Of a DNA stretch of 64,000 bases, positions 46,201 through 53,900 are shown piece after piece (position 1 is the first letter of the stretch; every line of letters begins with the position of its first letter). The position numbers and the translations under genes were made by a program. Origin of the DNA: Brachypterus glaber. Lineage: Eukaryota; Arthropoda; Insecta; Coleoptera; Kateretidae. The notes beneath the pieces are model-generated. The model ran no database searches. It worked only from the letters and a program-made list of their open reading frames with translations, and was not told the DNA's origin. The DNA lies in assembly GCA_958510825.1 (NCBI GenBank), contig OY294046.1, positions 46,109,794 through 46,173,793 on the forward strand, read 5' to 3'.

Positions 46201-46764
46201 TTCCATATGAAAGTTCATATGGCAGTTGGTCTGTGATTGGTCCTCATATTAATTATAATTTTTAAAGGGAGTGTGTTAGAGTCCATATTATATTTTTAAA
46301 AAACGACTTACTTTTTTATGCTGTTTAGTACACCATTCATTCATGTTATTTAAGAGACATTCTGGTGCATTGACTATTATATTTGGACCTTCTGCAATTA
46401 TGTTTAAGTCAGAATCTGTAACTAAGCAGGCTACTTCCAAAATTGTATCTTTTTCAATATCCAATCCCGACATCTAAAATATTTTGAAACCTAAGGTTTT
46501 AAATTAATCTAATATTATTTGTATTACCTCCAAATCCATCCAAACTATTCTATTTATTTCCAAATCCTTGGATGTGCCGGCTACACTTTTAATGCACTGG
46601 TTGTTTACTAAAATTAAAATATTTTAAGCAAATAGATTCAAAAATATTTTAAAATTAAAACGTCCTTTTAAGATAACCATGGTTATGCATAACAAAAAAT
46701 AATACTTACCCATTTTTCTTATATATTTAAAATTTGGGAGAATGTTTCTTTTAAGTAAAAACAT
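31299..46764 (-). CDS. REXO2: Oligoribonuclease (small RNA 3'-5' exonuclease), five exons
   Basis: Exons on the minus strand: 46764-46710, 46607-46528, 46473-46312, 35221-35037 and 31464-31299. All junctions have GT donors and AG acceptors and keep one frame, giving 215 residues (human REXO2 237). The enzyme degrades 2-5-nt RNAs to mononucleotides in mitochondria and cytosol. All five DEDDh residues are present: D43 and E45 (VWMDLE), D143 (GNSVWVD), H190 and D195 (HRALGD). The arginine/lysine-rich start (first 18 residues, no acid) resembles a mitochondrial presequence. The first D of the usual ALDD motif is G194, but the catalytic second D is kept. Intron 3 (11.1 kb) contains two MINPP1-like sequences on the other strand; intron 4 is 3.6 kb. 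Confidence 0.93.
31485..31612. repeat. Hairpin element beside the REXO2 exon-5 acceptor
   Basis: AATAGTATATTACATAAC is mirrored by GTTATGTACACTATT, with a GCCGCACAGCAGCGAG loop like the hairpins at 30317 and 30660. Its edge is about 20 bp upstream (in gene orientation) of the exon-5 splice acceptor at 31465-31466. Confidence 0.6.
31613..33016. other. REXO2 intron 4, repeat fragments
   Basis: AT-rich intronic DNA with remnants containing AATGGCG...ATATGGCG near 32550, related to 980-1030. There is a further hairpin-like GACGCATAATACTATTC...GAATAGTATAATAAG block near 31870-31915. No exon is seen. Confidence 0.5.
33017..33545 (+). repeat. Three diverged ~175-bp tandem units
   Basis: Units start near 33017, 33199 and 33370. 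Each carries TACTGTATTTTT-like text, GCCT.TACGTCAAA or a variant, AAAAATGCATA.AACATTT, and ends with AAGT.GT.AGCG followed by TATC.CAAAAAA. Divergence is high, so the array is old. Confidence 0.55.
33550..33930 (+). repeat. Iterated CCACGTAGATGGACAT motif
   Basis: Four copies of CCACG.AGATGGACAT or close variants occur at about 33555, 33577, 33741 and 33908, irregularly spaced and directly following the 175-bp units. No terminal repeats could be assigned. Confidence 0.5.
33931..35036. other. REXO2 intron 4, continued
   Basis: Contains a transposon-end-like ACCGGGTGGGCCATTAAAAG near 34373 followed by T-rich DNA. The 67-codon plus-strand frame near 34680 is low complexity. No exon is seen. Confidence 0.4.
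35640..35747 (+). mobile_element. SINE 3'-end fragment with (ATT)n tail
   Basis: GCTGAAGGACTTAGGTCGATG matches the 3' part of the SINE at 20330-20655. It ends in AATAAAGAAC...(ATT)n. Confidence 0.6.
35748..36130. mobile_element. Inverted-repeat element
   Basis: TATCGATACCCCCAAGCAAC and GCCGTAACTCA at the left are mirrored by TTGAGTTAC...GTTGCTTGGGAGTGTCGATA at the right. No gene inside. Confidence 0.6.
36484..36937. mobile_element. TTA-flanked element with iterated CAAGAATCTTG motif
   Basis: Terminal repeats CCCTAGTAACA and TGTTACTAGGG, with TTA on each side. More than a dozen AAGAATC/GATTCTTG/ACTTG words are scattered through it, many palindromic. It splits a TACAGGGTGATTCA-family sequence whose uninterrupted form (ACTGTGGTTCATAGGGTTCC in complement) is visible in sister copies. 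TTA suggests a PIF/Harbinger-like insertion. Confidence 0.6.
37110..37635. other. Low-complexity intronic DNA
   Basis: Homopolymer-rich T/A sequence with TTTTTCGTTTTTC words, within REXO2 intron 3. No exon is seen. Confidence 0.4.
37636..38142 (-). mobile_element. Array-bearing repeat family, copy 3 (partial, inverted)
   Basis: The reverse complement carries the GTCCGGGAAATC segment, CTAGCTCGGGATTG and two to three array units, then breaks off. The junction corresponding to 7770-8221 is intact (CATACC...TTTGGTAACATACC), again without the MITE. Confidence 0.65.
38235..38388 (+). repeat. Exact 76-bp tandem duplication
   Basis: Two copies of a 76-bp unit starting TAGTCTAGAAAACAC (38235 and 38311) with no visible difference, so a recent duplication. 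They lie about 170 bp upstream of the partial MINPP1 copy. Confidence 0.85.
38558..38848 (+). pseudogene. MINPP1-like first exon only (partial duplicate)
   Basis: Encodes a signal-peptide-like start and the RHGTRLP phosphate-binding motif, closely matching exon 1 of the gene at 41824 (shared NSSFGR.QY, GCTP/NCTP and KFMK.RLPD blocks). A good GTAAGT donor follows at 38849, but no second exon, C-terminal histidine motif or other continuation is visible before 41824. Read through, it stops at 38977. I take it as a truncated duplicate. Use as an alternative first exon of the downstream gene would put exon 2 out of frame, as judged from the phase at the exon-2 acceptor. Confidence 0.75.
38975..39400. 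repeat. Irregular short repeats in both orientations
   Basis: AATCAGTGACGACTT and AAAGTGGGAAAA words recur at least seven times, with inverted forms (GTCGTCACTGATTTTCC). They directly follow the partial MINPP1 copy. Confidence 0.65.
39430..40205. mobile_element. Foldback element with mirrored ends
   Basis: ACATTCAGCTGAACGTTCAG and GGGTGCGTTCCAAAAGAACG at the left are mirrored at 40120-40200, continuing into the GTATACAGG...TTTAAAACAATAATT arm. The interior has GGGGCGCCAA words. ORFs inside are palindrome translations. Confidence 0.65.
40206..40980. other. Intronic low-complexity DNA
   Basis: Contains a CCGTCTGTCCGTCCGTCC run near 40460 and homopolymer tracts. No exon is seen. Confidence 0.4.
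41010..41190 (+). repeat. Tandem repeat, ~70-bp unit, 2.3 copies
   Basis: AACCAACGCC.CCCATTAAAAA recurs at about 41017, 41091 and 41156. Between the copies lie CAAACCAGCAAACTACCAAA blocks. Confidence 0.75.
41191..41823. other. Upstream region of the MINPP1-like gene
   Basis: AT-rich. Around 41695-41740 it carries GTAGCATTACATATCTTCAC, an inverted copy of text at 59090-59115. No clear core promoter motif can be assigned. Confidence 0.4.
41824..45605 (+). CDS. MINPP1: MINPP1-like multiple inositol polyphosphate phosphatase, four exons
   Basis: Exons 41824-42115, 42457-42745, 44298-44666 and 45254-45605 give 433 residues. The N-terminal ~20 residues form a hydrophobic signal peptide. RHGTRTP at 62-68 is the histidine-phosphatase phosphohistidine motif. 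The family hydrolyses inositol phosphates in the secretory pathway. The C-terminal motif reads H330-S-G-T instead of the HAE or HD usually supplying the proton donor, and no ER-retention tail is present. The exon-1 donor is uncertain: the better GTAGGT site at 42112 gives the wrong phase for exon 2, while GT at 42116 keeps the frame. Junctions 2-3 and 3-4 are clean. The gene lies wholly within REXO2 intron 3 on the opposite strand. Confidence 0.85.
42814..43922. mobile_element. Inverted-repeat element in MINPP1 intron 2
   Basis: CCAGGCACTGAG and GGTAGATTTGTACAGTTT at the left are mirrored at 43850-43922 (CCAGTGCCTGG). It contains the nested element at 42915-43490 and a TACAGGGT-family fragment at 43643-43828. 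Confidence 0.6.
42915..43490. mobile_element. Nested inverted-repeat element
   Basis: TTGAGCCACATAGGTAGAGAA and its near complement (TTCTCTACCTATGTGCCTTAA) form the ends. The interior includes GC-rich GCGACCGCCGCTCGCGCCGCC-like text at its right edge. No transposase frame. Confidence 0.6.
44782..44871. mobile_element. Short foldback element in MINPP1 intron 3
   Basis: GGTTTATCAATGTGCAGTTAA is mirrored by TTGCACATTGATAAACC about 70 bp later. Confidence 0.65.
45021..45216. mobile_element. Foldback element close to MINPP1 exon 4
   Basis: TTTTTTCAAGCAAGATAGTA and AAAAATCGCACAGT are perfectly mirrored at 45177-45216. It ends 37 bp before the exon-4 acceptor. Confidence 0.7.
45606..46311. other. 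Tail-side region of MINPP1 and REXO2 intron DNA
   Basis: An AATAAA near 45684 can serve as the MINPP1 polyadenylation signal. The remainder is AT-rich REXO2 intron 3 without a further exon. Confidence 0.5.
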
Positions 46765-47935
46765 TAAAAAACGCGAACAGAAAATTTGAAAAGGTTGGTT
46801 AGACTCAACGAACTAAGAACTCTTCACTCTAGAATACGAATATCGTTAATATAAGTATCGCCAACATCTTGGTTTGTTTGTAAACAAATAGTAGGTATAT
46901 TCCATTGAGGTAGAGTGGGGAGAGTGCCAGAGCCGTTTAAATTTCTTGTGCCGATTTTGATTCGCGCATCTATCTATCTCTCTCTAAAATTCCGTATTAA
47001 CGGTATTGCGCACTTCGAAATACACAAAGATAGCCACTCGGTCAGACTGAGTTCCTGCTTCCCCCACTTTAATTCCTTGAAAAACACATGTGAACTAAAT
47101 TTCAGGTTAGTTTAAAAAGCAAAGTAAAAGTAACTGCGCAAACTCAAATTTCCTAAACAAAGCTCCCTTTCGGCACAGTTTGTCCACGCGCAGCCTGGTC
47201 GAATGGCACTCTCCCCCACTCTACCTCAATGGTATATTCAGGCCTGAACAATAACAGTTACCAGTAACTGTTATTGTTGTCTCTGTTAGAACAAAGTTGT
47301 GCGAGTAAGACATACAAATGTATATGTTGGCTACGTTTTTGTCAGTTTTTACAAATGAAATGCCTATTCTAGAGGGAAGAGTTTTTAGTTCATTCTTCTT
47401 CGTCAGGCGTTTTTTGGTTTTGGCTGCCTGGGCCATCCCACCAACCAAACTCTTATTCTCTTTCCAATCCCTTCAACATAGATGTGCACTAAACCAGGTC
47501 TGGGTTGTCCCATTCCTAAGTTGATTCTTTTTTCCACATCATACCCATATATTTTCTTTGATCATACCTATGTAGGCTGTATTAGTTCGTTGGTTAGACT
47601 ATACAATATGAAAAGTTTGGTTAGACTATATAGGGTGAAGATAGGAACAGACAACTTAAAATTGGTTTTCTTTTAAAACAAGAAATTGAGGTATTAAATT
47701 TAAAATATATAATAAATATACGAAGATATCATACAGAATTATTTTAATATTTCTGTAACGACTTAAATATTTAAGAAAAAAACATGGGAATTAGTGATAT
47801 TTTTGCTTATGTTGGTAGAATCTCGTGACATACCTCACTTTAGTGATTCACATGCAACTGCCGTGGTTAGTTTCCTTGTCAACATTTTGAAATATTAATT
47901 TATTATAAAGTTTAAACCTTAATATCTACATAAAA
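46765..47935. promoter_or_regulatory. Divergent promoter interval REXO2/CCT8
   Basis: The two start codons face away from each other across 1171 bp. No TATA box is obvious at the expected spots. The interval holds a hAT-like MITE (46903-47231) and a short perfect hairpin CAATAACAGTTAC/GTAACTGTTATTG (about 47249-47278). Shared regulation is an inference from orientation only. Confidence 0.45.
46903..47231. mobile_element. hAT-like MITE with 8-bp target duplication
   Basis: Terminal repeats CATTGAGGTAGAGTGGGG and CCCCACTCTACCTCAATG, the next bases also mirrored (AGAGTGCC / GGCACTCT). GTATATTC flanks both ends (46895-46902 and 47232-47239). An 8-bp duplication and CA-starting ends fit the hAT superfamily. 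No transposase. Confidence 0.82.
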
Positions 47936-50900
47936 ATGGCTCTACACGTTCCTAAGGCACCAGGCTTCGGTTCCATGTTAAAGGATGGGGCTAGGGTAAG
48001 TTCTTTCCTGTTTTATTAAGCAAATAAATGACATGTGGTGCCCTGTGGGTCTCTCGTGCCGGCGTTAAATTATTTGCGAAGCTGAATAAAGATAAAAATT
48101 GCATCATTTGAATGCGTTTTAAATCCAAGTTTACATTTGTAATTGTTGCTGAAGTAACTTTTCGGAAGATTATCTGTATTTTACTATTCTATTATTTCAT
48201 AAGGTATAGTCAGGTGAGGAAGATCCGTGGGGTAATTTAGCCTAATTATTTAGGCCTGGACAGAACTATGGGAAAATGGACTTTTTTGTCTGTCATTTTC
48301 TTTAAAATATTTTACATAAACTGTATTGTTATTCTGCAATCAGATTACCAGCTTTGGAAGTCTAGGTTAGAATTTTCAAGTTGGAAATTACACGTTAGAC
48401 TTCCCAACTATGTTGATATTCTGTCAGATTACAAACTAAGTTGGGAAGACCAACCTGGAATTTTCAACTTGGAAATTTAAAGTTAACTTTGAAATACCAA
48501 CAAAAATATTGTTGTAGTGTTGATATTTAGGAATTCCTAGTTAGAATTTCCAACTGTGTTGGTTTTCTTCAATCAAATTACCAACTAAGGAGGCCCTACA
48601 AAAATAAAAAAAAAACATTTATTTTTAAAATCTGTTTTATTAGGTATTTATAACAGTTTTAGTTTCTGAGAAAAAAAAAACAAAAAAAAAACTAAATTCT
48701 GGTGTATAACTATAATCAACCATTGCAGGGCTCCCACTTGTCATAAAATCATAAAATGTCATAAAATGACCCAGTTTGTCCTAAAATCGTCATAAAATTA
48801 AATCACTGTCATTAAAGTCATAAAATTTTATAAAAATAATCATATTTTTTACTTTTGAGGGACCTGGAAGATATTTTTTTTTTCTTTTCTGATGTTTCTG
48901 ATTGTTTATAAAAAGTCTCAACATTTGTTTTTATAGGTTAAAAATGTATTAAATAAGGAAAACAATCATGCAGTGTTGAACTGCCATATGCTGGTAGTGC
49001 AGTGCACTGTTTTTAAAATTAAAATAGACTATCAAGTTGGTAAATATTTTCGCCTGCGATGCTAGGGCTTTTAACATTTTTTCTTTAATTCAAGACTGTA
49101 AAGACTCTTTAGTAAAAAGTTAAAAAATATTATATTAAAAAAAAAACGTCAGAAGTTAACCAAATTCGTAAAAAAATTCGCCTGTGGCCCTAATTTAGTC
49201 AATGAAGGGCTAATGATTATGTTTTTAGTCGTCACTTTTTTTTTAATTCGAGTTTATAAGATTTAAGTGTGAAATTTGAGTGTAAAAAAAAAGTCTTGTG
49301 AAAAAAAAACATTCCTTGGCCCTTTTGACCGTTTCTTTGGTCATCAAAATTTTTTGGAGAGAAAAAAAATTGTCAGCAAATTTTACCCCACGACAAAACA
49401 AAAAGCTCGGAACGCCCCTGGTAAAGAGTTAAACAGTATTAAATTTAAAATGTTAAAAATTGTAAAAATTTTTGCCTAGAGTGCTAGAGCTTTCTTGCTT
49501 TTTTTATGAAATTTCAAATTGTAACACTTTTTTGCCCAAATATTGTCATAAAATTTGCCATAAAATGCCTAAAATTGTCATAAAATCATAAAAAAAAACT
49601 AAAAAAATTCGGTGGGACCCCTGCAATTGCATGGGCTATTGTTTTAAAATTTATGAGAAAAAGATAATTAAAAAAATTTCAAAAATTTCTTTAGGGAACG
49701 TTCAAGTATTACGTAACGCAAATTTTGATCATTTTGGACCCCCCCCCCCTGTAACGCTATTTTCCTATACCATTAACATGGGCGTAATATTCCAAAATAA
49801 CCCCCCCCCCCTAGGAGCGTTACGTAATACTTGAACGTTCCCTTGTACCAAAAGTTTGTAGCCAAGTTTAATAACCTTAAAAATACAAAATGGTTAGACC
49901 CAATGTATAACAACTTTAATTTCCAGCATTTTTCTGGCCTGGAAGAAGCCGTTATCAGAAATATAACTGCCTGCAAGGAATTTTCCCATTCCGTCAGATC
50001 TGCATATGGGCCAAATGGCATGAACAAAATGGTGATCAACCATATCGACAAGCAGTTTGTCACGAGCGACGCGGCGACCATCATCAGGGAGCTCGACGTC
50101 GAACACCCCGCCGCCAAATTGATGATCCTGGGCAGTCAGATGCAGGATTCTGAAGTCGGAGATGGAACTAACTTCGTGATTATTTTGGCTGGCGCTCTAT
50201 TAGGTAACACGCTGCTGCGCCCATCTAGTTAATTTTTACAAAAAAAAATACAGGAAAATCGAAAAATCAAATACAAAAATAGTAAAATTGTATTCTTCAA
50301 TAAATTTTAGTAAGTAGGCCCTTACCCAACAATAAATGTTAGTAAGTGCAGTGTCAGACTAAGCAGCCAGAGGCTAGTGAGATTGGTAACTCATTAGGGG
50401 CGCACAAGTTATTATTGATAACTTAAATTTGACGACTGAATCTTTTTTTTTCCCCAAAACAAAAATTTTAATGACTAAAAAAAAACTCCAATCAAAATTG
50501 TTTTAGAGCAAAAAGTTTTCTGTGCCACTGTGTCTTTTATTACTTTCGAGCGACCTCGGCCGTGTAGTCCGGCCTACGTAGAGAAAGTTATGTCATGGCA
50601 GAAAAAAAGTTTTCCAGATTTATCCGTTTTAAGGTCTATACATTTCGAAAAAGCGATATTTCAATGTCCGACCATGCGTCGGTTCATCCGTCCAGAGGCC
50701 CAGTGGCCATTTGGCAGATCAAAAATAAACTTTTAACAACGCCTTTAGGTGATTATTTAGAGAGGTTTCTGTGTTTTTCTACTTCACCAAATAAGGGTAG
50801 TTGAAAATACCAAAATATTCAAAATCTTTTGCGAGAAAGTGGATCTGTACCACTTTTAGTTCATTGTTATTCTTTAACTTTCCCGCTTGTTAAGATAAGG

Positions 50901-53900
50901 GAATTTAAGAAAAGGCGCTAATTTACAATATTTTTTACAGAATGCTCTGAAGAACTCATTCGTCTAGGAGTAACCCCGACAGAAATCGCCGAAGGCTATG
51001 AAAAAGCCCTAGATAAATGTCTCGAAATTCTACCCACTTTAGTCTGCTATGAAGTAAAAGATTACAGAAGCATCCCGGAAGTGATCAAAGGCATTAGGAC
51101 GTCCATCCAGTCGAAACAGTTCGGAAATGAGGATTTTTTGTCCAAACTGGTCGCAAACGCATGTGTTTCTATTTTACCTGAACAAACTACATTCAATGTT
51201 GATAATGTTAGAGTTTGTAAAATTTTGGGATCTGGACTACATGCTTCACAAGTTGTACAAGGTATGTCCAAAAAGTCCAAACCAAACTTTACAAAATCGT
51301 CAAAATTTACCCTGACATTAGATAAGTCATTATATTCCAGTCAAATAATAAATTTTAATTGCAATAAATGTACACGGGCTGATATTTTAAAGGGTAGTAG
51401 TAGATGGTTACAGAACACTCCCTATTAATTTTTCACCAGGTGATTTACCTAAGGGGTGTCCGCTATCTTAAATTTTAGGGGTGGGTTGCTTAATATGCAT
51501 CTTACGATAAAAATGCATATAACCCATTTTGTTAATAAGGAAATATTTGTTTGGAAGATTTTTTTAACATATTAATAACAATCGAATTAATTTAAAAATA
51601 GCAATGTTGGAGGTAAAATTGGTTTTTTCCATTTTTCGGCCATATTATTCATCGGACGATAAAAGTTGTTATACGCTTGTAGCTTATAGCTCTTGAAATT
51701 CTCTATAAGTTTCATATATTATGAATTTCCATAGGTACTTTGGTATGGTTACAGAGGGCGCAACTCGACTTTCACCACCCACTGTAACCGTAACATAATA
51801 ATTATGAAAATTCATAATATATAAAACTTATAGAGAATTGCAAGAGCTACAAGTTTGCTCATAACAACTTGTATCCTCCGATGAATAATTTGGCTGAAAA
51901 ATCGAAAAAAAAACAATTTTACCCCCAACATGTCCCCAAAATTACCCTATTTCTGTTTCTATACGTCGATTCTATGAGACATTAGGATGATTTTAACCAA
52001 AAATTAAAAAAATCTATCGAGCACATTTTTTTTTATTAAGTAAAAACCCTGTATGTTGGACACTTACCTTGTATTTGACTATTCACTAAATATTTACTTA
52101 AATTATTATTATATTTTTGTTTAGTTATGTTTAATAAACGTTAACTGCAAACAAATCTTCATAAAAAAAGTAAAATTAATAATATAAAGCCCCTTATACT
52201 GGATGACACAAGGAGTATTACCTACGAATTATCTATGTAAGGAACAAAATTTTCGGAAAAATTATTAAACAAAAATATTTATTCCAAAGATTAATGTTGC
52301 CTGTCCCCTTACAGAGCATTAATCTTTGGAATAAATATTTTTGTTTAATAATTTTTCCAAAAATTTTGTTACTTTTTGGTTTGTTTTTGAGTTTTGTGTA
52401 TGAATTTGCTGCCACCTCTCCAATTTTATTCCAATTACCAAGTTAAATATAAATTAATCTTTTTCCTTTTTTATGTTCAACTACTTTTTTGCAGTTTAAA
52501 GATAATTCCTTTAGTCTGTTTCAAATATAGTTTGGATTACTTTATGATAGATGTCGCAGATTTTTATTCAATTTTAAATTTTAGATTTCATTAATTTATT
52601 TTATTTTAACTTGTAGTTTTGTAGTTTTCTTTTTGTTTAATTTTTTTTAAGATTTTATAAAAATAATATAGTTAAGGACAGTATGACATTTCTTATAATG
52701 TGTACTCAAGTTAATTTGTTTATAAATTTAAAAAGCAAGTTTTTCTAAAAGGAATTGTACCATTTTCAACCTAATTTTTTATTATTTGTAGCTTGAAAAT
52801 GACTTTATGTTAAAAAAGTCGAAACAATTGTCGCTGTAATGTTTGTTTAATAGACAATAAATTTATATTTTGGAGAGATAACATTTTTTCTATGGTTTAA
52901 AAGAAAATCAGTTTCAGATTAACAGTAAATTCTTGCCCTACTATTAAAAGATGTGAAATGTCAAATTTCAGAAATATTCCAATATGGACGTCATAGGACC
53001 GCCATGTTGCTTTTATGAAAAATGGCTCCTGTATGCCATCTTTAACGCAAATATTGACTTGTGATACATCAATGAAAGATAATTTAAACATGAATCTAAA
53101 AACATAATCAAATATATAGGGTTCCATTTAAAAATCAAAAGTTGGTATCACTTCCGCTTAGACCGGAAGCGATATTTTTTGTAATGACCATGCCAAAATG
53201 GAGGTATTTACGGTTCATACAAGCTCTGTAAATTTCAAAAAGTTATCTTTTATAGTTACGGAGATAATTTGTAGGCAATACTTGTGTCATCCGGTATAAG
53301 GGTTTTTTATTATTAATTTTATTTTTTTTATGAAGATTTGTTTGCAGTTAACGTACATTAACAAAATAAAACAAAAAAATAATATTTTGAGTAAATATTT
53401 AGTGAATAGTCAAATACAAGGTAAGGGAACGTTCAAGTATTACGTAACGCAAAAAATAATATTTTGAGTAAATATTTAGTGAATAGTCAAATACAAGGTA
53501 AGGGAACGTTCAAGTATTACGTAACGCTCCTAGGGGGGGTCATTTTGGAGTGTTACGCCTATGTTAATGGTATAGGAAAATAGCGTTACGGAGGGGGGAG
53601 GGGGGTCCAAAATTATCAAAATTTGCGTTACGTAATACTTGAACGTTCCCTAAGTGTCCAACATACGGGGTTTTTGCTTAATAAAAAAAACTGCTCGATA
53701 GATTTTTTTTATTTTTGGTTAAAATCATCCTAACGTCTTATAGAATCGACGTATAGAAACAGAAATGGGGTAATTTGAAGTTGATTTAAACCGTCGCACC
53801 TCCGCACAAATCACCCGGTGAAAAACTAACAGGAGTGTTCTGTTACTATCCACTACTACCCTTTAGAATATCAGCCCGTGTACATTTATTGCAATTTAAC

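Larger units (their letters stand above)
51942..53776. mobile_element. Large inverted-repeat element in CCT8 intron 3
   Basis: Left arm 51942-52235 (TATACGTCGATTCTATGAGAC, AAACCCTGTATGTTGGACAC, GGATGACACAAG) is mirrored by 53265-53776. The right arm is lengthened by a 77-bp tandem duplication and the MITE at 53502-53650. The central part holds the hairpin at 52243-52370. No transposase frame; the few open frames of 60-76 codons are unconvincing. Confidence 0.7.

Noticed and set aside
49831..49926. CCT8 exon 2 starting upstream with the open frame at 49831
   Set aside because: The open frame begins in MITE sequence. The TTTCCAG acceptor at 49926 joins exon 1 in frame and restores the conserved HFSGLEEAV start.
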